In this document: one piece after another, positions 26,012-33,633 of the stretch
Layout of the letters: each line of letters begins with the position of its first letter
Position numbering within the stretch: position 1 is the stretch's first letter
Origin: Roseimicrobium sp. ORNL1
GTDB lineage: Bacteria; Verrucomicrobiota; Verrucomicrobiia; Verrucomicrobiales; Verrucomicrobiaceae
Assembly: GCF_011044495.1 (NCBI RefSeq)
Contig: NZ_CP049143.1
Span: 6,386,001 to 6,450,000, forward strand
DNA: 64,000 bases
Reading direction: 5' to 3'
Position numbers and translations under genes: made by a program
Notes under the pieces: generated by a model
Told to the model about the DNA's origin: nothing
The model's input: only the letters and a program-made list of their open reading frames with translations
Databases searched by the model: none

Positions 26012-26553
26012 CGGCTGCCTCCGTAATAAGTAACCTCTTCTTGATTCGGCCCAGTGAGAGTGACTCCGAGGACGCCGGTATTACAGTGAAATGTAGCATT
26101 ACCGAGGCCTTCGCACACGGTCCATTGCGATTCGGTGCCATTGGGAAGCTTACCATAACACTTCAGCACCTTCGTGCCCGCCACAGTTTGCACTTCCACC
26201 CACAGTTCCGTGATGTCGCCATTGGCAGCCTGGCTGAAAAGACGCACGGCACCTCCATTGACCAACACTGGAGCTGCGCCACCGAGAGCAGCATCGCGGC
26301 TGGAATAGACAAAATAGTGATCGGCCGAACCAAAGATGCGTCCCACAAGGTTTCCAATCTGGGGTGCCTCCGTCGTGAGAAAGGACTGCTTCTGAAGCCA
26401 GCCCATCAGAGTGATGTGCTGCTGAAGCATGGCAATCAAAGCTACGCTCAGGGCGAGGGTGATGCTCACACCCATCGAAGTCTCCAGCAGGGTGAAACCA
26501 CCCCGCCTGAGTGACTTTCTCCACGAGAGCGGCCGTTGAAGACGAAAATTCAT
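26008..26553 (-). CDS. Minor prepilin-like protein (GspJ/PilW-like)
   Basis: A 181-aa protein with a basic leader (MNFRLQRPLSWRKSLRRG) and the site G/FTLLETSM, with Glu at mature position 5, then a hydrophobic helix. The later part is a pseudopilin-style beta domain with two or three cysteines (LKCYGKL, TVCEGLG, FHCNTG). I start at ATG 26553, next to the basic leader; longer readings extend into the upstream gene. The start overlaps the upstream stop (ATGA). Confidence 0.82.
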   Translation of the reverse strand: MNFRLQRPLSWRKSLRRGGFTLLETSMGVSITLALSVALIAMLQQHITLMGWLQKQSFLTTEAPQIGNLVGRIFGSADHYFVYSSRDAALGGAAPVLVNGGAVRLFSQAANGDITELWVEVQTVAGTKVLKCYGKLPNGTESQWTVCEGLGNATFHCNTGVLGVTLTGPNQEEVTYYGGSR

Positions 26554-27023
26554 TGTGCGCGAAGCGTGGATGAGGATTTCACATACTGATTCGAGCCGAC
26601 ATTGTACTGCACCACGGAATGCAGCCTCCATACCGCGAGAGTCACGTCCGGTTCGCTGGTATTAGCCTGGTTCACGCGATAGCGGATCAGCTTCGCCGTG
26701 ACTGGAGCGCCACCCATGATCTTCCCAATCTGGATAGTCACGGGCGCTCCGACCACGCCCCCGGAGGCGTCGGGCCACATCGAGGTCCCGGAAGCGATCT
26801 CCGCGAAGGGGACGCGGTTTGCCATCGCGGTCTCGCGCGTGAGGAGGGCATCCGTCAGCGTCTGCATGGTCGTCCAGTCATTTCCTCCGATGGCAAGCAG
26901 TGTAGCTTTCATCATCAGCAACGCCAGCAAGGTGGCGGCCCCGAGGGCGATGGACGCCTCAACCAACACGGAGCCTCGCCGGCTCGAACGCCGGCGTCCC
27001 CTCATTACATGGCGCATGTTCAT
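26550..27023 (-). CDS. Minor pilin-like protein (GspI/PilV-like) with variant processing site
   Basis: A 157-aa protein with a strongly basic leader (RGRRRSSRRG) and G/SVLVEASIALGAATLLALL: Glu5 is kept but the first mature residue is Ser rather than Phe. GspI/PilV proteins often show such variants. It lies at the start of a coupled group of three pilus-associated genes. Confidence 0.75.
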   Translation of the reverse strand: MNMRHVMRGRRRSSRRGSVLVEASIALGAATLLALLMMKATLLAIGGNDWTTMQTLTDALLTRETAMANRVPFAEIASGTSMWPDASGGVVGAPVTIQIGKIMGGAPVTAKLIRYRVNQANTSEPDVTLAVWRLHSVVQYNVGSNQYVKSSSTLRAQ

Positions 27024-27035
27024 GGTCGAAAGTGA

Positions 27036-28178
27036 TTACGGGCTTCCTTCCGCCGTGCTCAACTTGCCACGGGAGGAGATGACACGGTCCACTTCAAAGG
27101 TGACCTTCTTGAGTGTGTCCTGGCGGCGATTGTGGAATGGAGTCTCGGTAATGATCTCCATGGTATAGATCCCATCCTTGGGGGTGTAGCTGGACAATCC
27201 CGTCACACCAATGGACGCGTTCTGCGGTACCGTAGGATGGTCAGTCAGACCAGGGTTGTAGTACTTGCCATACTTGCGCTCCGTGGTTTCGATAATCGTG
27301 CCCTGGGTGCCTTTCACCCACGGGCCTGAATAGATTTGCACATACGTTTTGGAGTCCGGATACAGGTCCGAGTAGGTGAACACCAACTCGGGAATGGCAT
27401 CAATGAAGACCTGGTTGTCGGTAACACCTGTGAACTTGGCCTCGGCCACGGGCCAGACCTCGATTTTCGGTTCCGCAATGTACGTGGCTGGAATGCCATC
27501 GGCCGCGTACCGTTTCACTTTAAGCTTCCATTCTCCAACACAGTCCAGCTTGTTCGCGGGGTTGTCGAGTAAAGCGTAGAGCTCTTTATCATATCCGAAC
27601 GGAAATTTCTGGTTACCCTCGAGCACAACCGGAACGGGGGTCAGAGGGTAGGGCTGTTTCTCCGGTCTCCCACTTGCGTTTCCTAAAGGGGAATAAGTGT
27701 CAGGCCAGTAGTCCGTGCCGATGAATTCAATCTCGACCGATCTCTCCGCCGCGGCAGCTGTAGCGTCTGTGACCACCCCTGAGATCGTGACCGAAAACTT
27801 GATGGGTTCATCCACCCGCGTACGGACTACAAAGTTCGGAGTCTTCGGGTCGCCACGGAAATAAGTAGGGTCACCGGTCTCGATCGTAAAACTCGCCGCG
27901 GGCGAATAGGCCTTGATGATTTTGGTATCCAGAAGGTACTCATTGGTATCCCAAGCGGTGCCCTTCGCATACAGCTTGTACACATTTCCGCCATCCGAGA
28001 CGGGGAGGAGTGGTGTGTAAGGCCCACCGAGATCGGTCGGCAGGTAGACATGGGCCGAAATCCCGGTTCCGAGATCCTTTTCAATGACCCACGCCTTGGT
28101 CGAGGTCGTTTGTGCCATCAGGCCGCCTTGGGAAGCAGCGAGCAACAGCAGGAAAATGTTGAGCCTTATCGATTTCAT
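27036..28178 (-). CDS. Secreted protein of unknown function in the pilus locus
   Basis: A 380-aa protein with a clean signal peptide (LNIFLLLLAASQGGLMAQ) and a beta-rich body without recognised motifs. Segments such as ITGDPTYF-like strands, EIEFIGTDYWPDTYSPLG and AEAKFTGVTDNQVFIDAI suggest tandem Ig-like domains. It precedes the minor-pilin genes by 12 bp. It may be a surface or periplasmic accessory of the filament; no family is recognised. Confidence 0.72.
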   Translation of the reverse strand: MKSIRLNIFLLLLAASQGGLMAQTTSTKAWVIEKDLGTGISAHVYLPTDLGGPYTPLLPVSDGGNVYKLYAKGTAWDTNEYLLDTKIIKAYSPAASFTIETGDPTYFRGDPKTPNFVVRTRVDEPIKFSVTISGVVTDATAAAAERSVEIEFIGTDYWPDTYSPLGNASGRPEKQPYPLTPVPVVLEGNQKFPFGYDKELYALLDNPANKLDCVGEWKLKVKRYAADGIPATYIAEPKIEVWPVAEAKFTGVTDNQVFIDAIPELVFTYSDLYPDSKTYVQIYSGPWVKGTQGTIIETTERKYGKYYNPGLTDHPTVPQNASIGVTGLSSYTPKDGIYTMEIITETPFHNRRQDTLKKVTFEVDRVISSRGKLSTAEGSP

Positions 28179-28212
28179 GGATTCAGAGTGGTAGTGGTGA
28201 TGAGAATCGCGA

Positions 28213-28827
28213 CTATTTCCTAGCGGCCCCTGCCTTATTGGGGGCCTTCTCGGTCTCGGGCTCGGGCTCCAGGACAGTGATGGGATTTCCCTTCAAAAGG
28301 GCCACAAGCACGCGCGTGTCTTGGGAGAGCGCCTTCATCACGATTTTGGATTGATCGGCATCGCCGTAGACCATCTTCATCGGCACTTCCCAGCCTCCGA
28401 CCCAATCCTTATTTTTCGCGAGAAAGTCCGGCCAGGGCAGCAACGGACCTTTCGGCTTGTCGATGACGCGGTTCCGATAATTCGCCGGAAGAGCCAGTAC
28501 GGAGCCAATCGGCACTCTGGTGTAGCTGCTTCCATCGTAGAGCAGGATGCAGTCTTCGTTCGGGTCATTCTTGACCTCTTGCTCGCCCAGCGAGGGGTCT
28601 CTCGGTACGCTCTTGTACTCACCAATCGTTTTTGACGCCTGTATTTTCCTCTGAAATTCCGCCGCTGTCGTAACTTCACCCATCGGAGGCCTAAGCGAGT
28701 CGGGCCTGGCGCCCGGCGCCTGAGAATGAGCCGGTAGTGCCCCAAGAACGAAACTTGCTGCCGCCACAGCCATGGCAGTATGACCTAACTTAATCCGCAA
28801 ACGCGTGAGAGAAAGAATGGTGTACAC
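28213..28827 (-). CDS. Secreted protein of unknown function, first gene of the minus-strand pilus run
   Basis: A 204-aa protein with a signal peptide (AVAAASFVLGALPAHSQ). The start is GTG; the internal ATG at 28773 would remove the positive N-region. The mature part holds EDCILLYDGSSYTRVPIGSVLALP and a Lys/Pro/Glu-rich tail. No family is recognised. It lies 34 bp before the next secreted protein gene and behind a 293-bp intergenic region with palindromes. Confidence 0.68.
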   Translation of the reverse strand: MYTILSLTRLRIKLGHTAMAVAAASFVLGALPAHSQAPGARPDSLRPPMGEVTTAAEFQRKIQASKTIGEYKSVPRDPSLGEQEVKNDPNEDCILLYDGSSYTRVPIGSVLALPANYRNRVIDKPKGPLLPWPDFLAKNKDWVGGWEVPMKMVYGDADQSKIVMKALSQDTRVLVALLKGNPITVLEPEPETEKAPNKAGAARK

Positions 28828-29120
28828 GGTGCTACTTGTACCATCCGTTTCTTGTATATTCCATAATTACTGTGTTTTTAGACCCTTTATTTAGGGCTTG
28901 AAACACAAAAGAGCGTTCATCCGAACAATTCCCTGCAATTGCAGGTTGCAATATTGCTATATGACACAAAAAAGGGGCGCGCGTCTAGCCCTTTGTGACG
29001 CTCTGAGAGCCTCACCGACCGCGAGACGGGCCTGGTCGACCGCCGCAGACGTTTCATCTGCGGCGAAGCGGCCCGTAATGAGAGAACGATGTTGCCCTAC
29101 CGCGATCTGCGCGGGGACAT
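28828..29120 (-). promoter_or_regulatory. Leader of the minus-strand pilus run, with operator-like palindrome
   Basis: 293 bp without a gene. A perfect 14-bp palindrome CCTGCAATTGCAGG lies at 28932-28945, about 105 bp before the first gene of the minus-strand run, in an AT-richer stretch. It is a candidate operator. A compound hairpin lies further upstream. Confidence 0.5.
29027..29075. other. Compound hairpin upstream of minus-strand pilus run
   Basis: An outer 6-bp stem CGGGCC/GGCCCG (29027-29032 with 29070-29075) encloses a perfect 9-bp stem CGCCGCAGA/TCTGCGGCG (29041-29049 with 29057-29065). No T-run follows on either strand, so it is not a normal terminator; it could be a structured RNA leader. 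Confidence 0.5.
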
Positions 29121-29618
29121 TCAACCGAGCTTGAGCTCGGCGCGCTTTTCCAAGGCTTCGGCGATCTCTGGCCATCCGCCGGGACGCTGCTGCTGGAACA
29201 TGTACAAATAGAGGGCGACCTGCTCTCCGGAGTTATCCTTGAGCATGGCGTCCACGCCAGCAGCGACTTTTTTTGCCTCAAGGGTCTCGGGCAGGTCATC
29301 CACCTGTCCCTTGCCATCGTGCTTGATGCCAGCAGCGTCCAGGAAGGCAGCCAGCATGGGCACCTTGGCCTTGAGCAGCCAGAGCTGCAGAAGCTGCTCG
29401 GATACGCCGTCCAGCGCCTTCTGCTTCATGTGGCCCAGCAGCCAATCGATGCGCTCGCTCTTGGACTTGCTGTCGAAATACTGGGGGCGCAGCTTCCTCG
29501 TGGCACCTACCTGGTAGAGCGCCGTGCGAAATGCATCCTTGGTTTCAGTCTGGATGTAGCCGAGGATTTCCTGCTGCAGGGCAGGGCTGATGGAAGCGAT
29601 AAGCTGATGGGCTTTCAT
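29121..29618 (-). CDS. Conserved protein of unknown function
   Basis: A 165-aa soluble, helix-rich protein with no signal peptide. Segments include ISPALQQEILGYIQTE, KSERIDWLLGHMKQKALDG and EQVALYLYMFQQQRPGGW. I do not recognise a domain. ATG 29618 is used; ten extra upstream residues are possible. It follows the methyltransferase gene by 54 bp on the same strand. Confidence 0.75.
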   Translation of the reverse strand: MKAHQLIASISPALQQEILGYIQTETKDAFRTALYQVGATRKLRPQYFDSKSKSERIDWLLGHMKQKALDGVSEQLLQLWLLKAKVPMLAAFLDAAGIKHDGKGQVDDLPETLEAKKVAAGVDAMLKDNSGEQVALYLYMFQQQRPGGWPEIAEALEKRAELKLG

Positions 29619-29672
29619 GCGGGGCGGAGTGCCTAACACCGGCACCACTCAGGTGCAAACGCTAAGTCCATT

Positions 29673-30752
29673 TCAAGCAGCGGGCGCATGGGGAGGCCTT
29701 TGCGCCAACACCTTGAAGGCACCTCCCGCCCCCGCTGGATCCAGGACAAAGGCATCCGCAGCGTTTGCCTTCGCCCGCTCAGCAGCATTGCCAATGTGAC
29801 GGTTGATGAAACTCGACTGGGTCTCGAGGACATCAGTACGCCAGCCCAGAGATTCGCCCCAGTGCTGGAGGTCGGTAAAATTCACGTCCGCAGTGATGTC
29901 CTGTCTGCCCATGCGCTGGTACACCTCTGCTCCGGTGAGCCTCTGCTGCGCAAAGTACGCGCGCAGGGTGCCACGCGGCTGGCGGTGGCACACCGCGGGA
30001 AAGGCGTCTCCGTAATCCAGGGTGAGCATCGCGCCTTCTTGCCACGATCGCGCCCAGCTCTCCAACCACTCCTGATACGAGCAATGCACCTCCACCTTCT
30101 GGCCGTGGCGAAGCGTGTTCTGCGGCCAGGCCTCCTCCGAGAGAGCCACCGCAAGCAGGCCATCTTCTAAGGGCACTCCCCCGTCGATGCCTCCGGCCAC
30201 TGCCGCCCCCAATTCCTCGCGCCACACTCCTGCAGCTTCGTCGCGGCGCATCCAGATTTCACACCAAGTCCTGGAGGGCTCATCCCACTGCAGCAGCGTC
30301 GCCGGGAAGGCATCGACCAATTCATTGTGGAAGACAAAGGCCCGCCCGTCGGTGGCATCCATCGCAGCCTCCATGGACTCATGCCAGACGGCGGCTCCCT
30401 CACCCAGCTTTTGCTGCTGTTGGGCGCGCAGCACGGGGGACGCCTCCACCATGTGCCAGCCCATCTTCCAGCGGGGCCACCAGCCCAACGAATCGCGCAC
30501 TGTGGCGGAGAGAACACCACTGCCGCCGCCCACTTCAATCACCGCACGCACACCGCGCTGGCGGCGCATCTGTTCCTTCAGCCAAGCCGCGACAGCTTCC
30601 CCCAGCAAAGTGCCTGCGGTGGCGGAGGTGGAAAAATCACCGCGCCGACCCACGGTGCGCACGTTGGTGGTGTAATAGCCTGTATCAGGATCAAACAACG
30701 CGCGGCGCATCCACTCACGAAAAGGGATGGCGGTGTTGCCCACGGGCTGCAT
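29673..30752 (-). CDS. MidA/NDUFAF7-family SAM-dependent methyltransferase
   Basis: A 359-aa class I methyltransferase of the DUF185 family. Visible are the N-terminal IPFREWMRRALFDPDTGYY and GDFSTSATAGTLLGEAVA segments that define the family, and the SAM loop VIEVGGGSGVLSATV (about residue 70), followed by FVFHNELVDAFP and LTLDYGDAFP. NDUFAF7 methylates an arginine of the 49-kDa subunit of mitochondrial complex I; bacterial substrates are not settled, but nuoH-N lie only 3 kb upstream on the same strand. ATG 30752 has a GGTGGAG box; the frame extends to a TTG at 30797. Confidence 0.88.
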   Translation of the reverse strand: MQPVGNTAIPFREWMRRALFDPDTGYYTTNVRTVGRRGDFSTSATAGTLLGEAVAAWLKEQMRRQRGVRAVIEVGGGSGVLSATVRDSLGWWPRWKMGWHMVEASPVLRAQQQQKLGEGAAVWHESMEAAMDATDGRAFVFHNELVDAFPATLLQWDEPSRTWCEIWMRRDEAAGVWREELGAAVAGGIDGGVPLEDGLLAVALSEEAWPQNTLRHGQKVEVHCSYQEWLESWARSWQEGAMLTLDYGDAFPAVCHRQPRGTLRAYFAQQRLTGAEVYQRMGRQDITADVNFTDLQHWGESLGWRTDVLETQSSFINRHIGNAAERAKANAADAFVLDPAGAGGAFKVLAQRPPHAPAA

Positions 30753-30812
30753 ATCTCCACCAAAGGCAGCAGACCTGCGCAGGCAAGCTGCAATCAAGCT
30801 TGAAGCACCGCC

Positions 30813-31742
30813 TCAGCGGAGTTGCATGGCCTTGGAGCCATTCTGGCGGAACCACTCGTCGCGCTTGCGACGCAGTTCCTCAAGACGCGCCGCCACGAGG
30901 TCTTTGTCCTTGCCCGCCTGTTGCACGAAGTGGTTGTTGGTGCCATACATTTTCCACGGGCCATCGGGGACTTCATGCACATCCACGAAACGCCAGTCCA
31001 CCTTGTGGTTGGTATTGAAGCCAAGGTAATCACGCACCGCAGGAGAGACATCGAGCCCCGCGCCACCATTCTTGTAGTTGGCGGGCTTGGCATCGCCGAA
31101 CACATAGCCCACGTCATCCGTGAGGAAGGGGCCGCAGTCGCTCCATTGCGCATAACAAATGCGGTCCTGATAGCGGATGGCAATCCAGCGATCACGGCAC
31201 ACGGATTTGCCATGGCGCTCAAAGGTCTGCTTGAACCAGGGAATCACACGCGACGCATCAGGCTTCGTGGTCCGGTAGTCGAGGCAGTCGTTGTAGGGCA
31301 GGGCCACGTAAAAGGGATTCTGCTTCGGCACGAAGGCCGCAGGGCGGTAATCCGGAGCACGCTTGTTGGGATCCGGATCATCATAGCCGCCGTAGTTCGC
31401 CGTCCACGCGGTGTCCCACGAGCTCTTGGTATTGGGTGTGGGATTGTTCTCCGTGGGAAGTTCACCCACCCAGAAGACCGTGGTCATGATGTCCGTCTTC
31501 CACGGATAGCGGGTGTAGGTGGCACGCGGAAGCGTGGGTGCAAAGACCCGTGGCAGCGTCGTCGAACTCGTCGCAGGAGCAGGACTCAACCCCTCCTGCC
31601 GCGAGGTCGAAAGCATGCCCATGGACGCCGTTTCACGCGAAATACCCACAGCGACAGGGGAAAGCGTCTGAGCAAATAGATTGCCTCCAGCCATCAGAGA
31701 CAGGACTGCAAGATGGCGGCAAAGGGATGTCTTGCGAATCAT
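30813..31742 (-). CDS. Secreted protein, possible double-psi beta-barrel
   Basis: A 309-aa protein with a signal peptide (HLAVLSLMAGGNLFAQ). The C-terminal half contains WIAIRYQDRICYAQWSDCGPF, LDVSPAVRDYLGF and VDWRFVDVHEVP in that order, resembling the DCGPF...LDVSPAA...W pattern of RlpA-like/DPBB domains found in cell-wall-acting proteins. Assignment is by motif order only. The start at 31742 puts the basic residues directly before the signal helix. It lies 60 bp before the methyltransferase gene. Confidence 0.7.
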   Translation of the reverse strand: MIRKTSLCRHLAVLSLMAGGNLFAQTLSPVAVGISRETASMGMLSTSRQEGLSPAPATSSTTLPRVFAPTLPRATYTRYPWKTDIMTTVFWVGELPTENNPTPNTKSSWDTAWTANYGGYDDPDPNKRAPDYRPAAFVPKQNPFYVALPYNDCLDYRTTKPDASRVIPWFKQTFERHGKSVCRDRWIAIRYQDRICYAQWSDCGPFLTDDVGYVFGDAKPANYKNGGAGLDVSPAVRDYLGFNTNHKVDWRFVDVHEVPDGPWKMYGTNNHFVQQAGKDKDLVAARLEELRRKRDEWFRQNGSKAMQLR

Positions 31743-31900
31743 GAGCAGTTTTGGGGGCGTGCACAGACGTTGAAGAAAATTTACCACAGGCCGATCGCGC
31801 GTGGCAATCCATCAGGCATCACTTTTTTAGAAATTTTCCAGAAAGTCGGGCGGCGACATTTTGTGAATTTATTCAGCAAGCCAAAGCAAACGTGTATTTT

Positions 31901-33412
31901 TCAGCTTCCGAGTTCCTTCGCGCGTTGCAGTGCACGCAACAATCCGCGCGCCTTGTTCACGGTCTCATTATATTCATACGTGGGGTCGGAATCCGCCACC
32001 ACCCCGGCACCCGCCTGCACATAGGCATGTCCATTTTTCAGCACGCAAGTGCGCAGGGCAATGCAACTGTCGAGTGAACCATCGAAGCCAAAGTAACCCA
32101 CCGCGCCGGCATACGCGCAGCGCTTGTTCTTCTCCAGTTCGTTGATGATTTCCATCGCCCGCACCTTGGGAGATCCACTCACCGTGCCTGCGGGGAACGT
32201 GGCTCGCATCACATCATAGGAGTTCCTATCAGGAGCAAGGGTCCCCTCGACATTGGAGACGATGTGCATCACATGCGAGTAGCGCTCGATGATCATCAGC
32301 TCATTCACGCGCACGCTACCGTGACTCGACACACGCCCAACGTCATTGCGCGCCAGGTCCACGAGCATGATGTGCTCAGCGCGCTCCTTCGGATCTTCCA
32401 GCAGTTCCTTCGCCAGGGCATCATCTTCCGCCGGCGTCTTTCCTCTCCAGCGCGTGCCGGCGATGGGGCGGATTTCGATTTTTCCATCGAGGCATTTGAC
32501 ATGCACTTCCGGTGAACTGCCCACCAGGGCGAAGTCATCCGGGAAATCCAGGCAGAACATGTACGGCGAGGGATTCACATGCCGCAGCGCGCGATACAGG
32601 TCGAGAGAGGTGCCGGTGTAATCCGTCTCAAATCGCTGCGAAGGCACAAACTGGAAGACGTCTCCTGCCTTGATGTATTCCTTCCCGGCCACCACCATGG
32701 CTTCGTACTCCGCCTGGGTGGTATTGCCGCGAAGCTCCAGCGCGCCATTTGATGCCTCAGGCGCGAATGCCTGCAAGGCCTTCACTTGAAGAGGCGCTTC
32801 CAGTTTGGCGATGATCTGCTGGATGCGCTTGCCCGCCCATTCGTAGGCCGCTTCAAGAGAAGCGTGATCCGGCACAAACACATTCGCCACGATGGTGAGC
32901 TTGCGATGCTTGTGATCGAAGATGACCACCGTGTCCGCAATCATGAACACCATGTCCGGCACACCGAGGGAGTCCGGAGGAGCGGCGGGCAGGGTGGGCT
33001 CGAAGAACCGCACCATGTCATACGACAGATAGCCGACCGCACCGCCGTGGAATACCGGAAGGGGCGCGGGAGACACCGGCTTGAACGCGGCCATGATATT
33101 CTCCAGCTCCTTGAGCGGATCCCCAGGGGCGGTATAGGTGCGCTTCTCGCCTTTCTCCTCGATTTCAATCTCGCGCCCGCGCGCGGTGAAAATCAACCGT
33201 GGCTCGCTGCCCAGAAGTGAGTAGCGCCCGGAATGCTGCGTCAGTTCCGCGGACTCCAGCAGGAAACCATGCCGGCCGTCATGAATCTGGCGGAAGGCGG
33301 ATAGCGGCGTCTCATAATCTGCAGCCAGCTCCACCCACACCGGCACAAGATTACCTTGTGTTGCACGGGCGGAGAAGGTCTGGAAGTCGGGCTGCAGGAA
33401 TCGGTGGAACAT
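31901..33412 (-). CDS. trpE: Anthranilate synthase component I
   Basis: A 503-aa chorismate-binding enzyme converting chorismate, with ammonia from TrpG, to anthranilate. The N-terminal region has LLESAELTQHSGRYSLLG, matching the tryptophan feedback-site segment LLES. The C-terminal catalytic part holds PSPYMFCLDFPD, IRPIAGTRWRG, EHIMLVDLARNDVGRV, ATFPAGTVSGSPKVRAMEII and GAVGYFGFDGSLD, which are the standard order. It stands alone without trpG or other trp genes. The intergenic region upstream carries a long palindrome. Confidence 0.95.
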   Translation of the reverse strand: MFHRFLQPDFQTFSARATQGNLVPVWVELAADYETPLSAFRQIHDGRHGFLLESAELTQHSGRYSLLGSEPRLIFTARGREIEIEEKGEKRTYTAPGDPLKELENIMAAFKPVSPAPLPVFHGGAVGYLSYDMVRFFEPTLPAAPPDSLGVPDMVFMIADTVVIFDHKHRKLTIVANVFVPDHASLEAAYEWAGKRIQQIIAKLEAPLQVKALQAFAPEASNGALELRGNTTQAEYEAMVVAGKEYIKAGDVFQFVPSQRFETDYTGTSLDLYRALRHVNPSPYMFCLDFPDDFALVGSSPEVHVKCLDGKIEIRPIAGTRWRGKTPAEDDALAKELLEDPKERAEHIMLVDLARNDVGRVSSHGSVRVNELMIIERYSHVMHIVSNVEGTLAPDRNSYDVMRATFPAGTVSGSPKVRAMEIINELEKNKRCAYAGAVGYFGFDGSLDSCIALRTCVLKNGHAYVQAGAGVVADSDPTYEYNETVNKARGLLRALQRAKELGS

Positions 33413-33522
33413 GGGAGCGCGGAGTCTAGCGCATCCCGTGGAAATTGCACCAGTCTTGCGTGCTGAAGGAAATCAGGATGTGCGGAACACCACTTACCCT
33501 ACGCATAACGGCACCCAGGAGT

Positions 33523-33619
33523 CCTGGGAGCGCTGGCCTCCGGCCGGCGTGCATTCAGGAGTCGCATGTCGATTGGCCCAGCCACGCAGGTACGCCGGCC
33601 AGAGGCCAGCGCTCCCAGG
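33523..33619. repeat. Palindromic repeat with 28-bp arms
   Basis: Arms 33523-33550 and 33592-33619 match at 27 of 28 positions as an inverted repeat (core GAGCGCTGGCCT), separated by a 41-nt loop. It fills the gap between the nuoN stop and the trpE start. It can fold on either strand; a role in ending nuo transcription is possible. Confidence 0.85.
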
Positions 33620-33633
33620 GCCGTGCCCGGAGT

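Noticed and set aside
28898-29134. 78-aa open frame in the leader of the minus-strand pilus run
   Set aside because: Covers the compound hairpin and palindrome, has no family and no ribosome binding site.
31863-31881. Third CRP-like site TTGTGAATTTATTCAGCAA near trpE
   Set aside because: Only one half-site is good; the second half differs at three positions, so it is probably chance.
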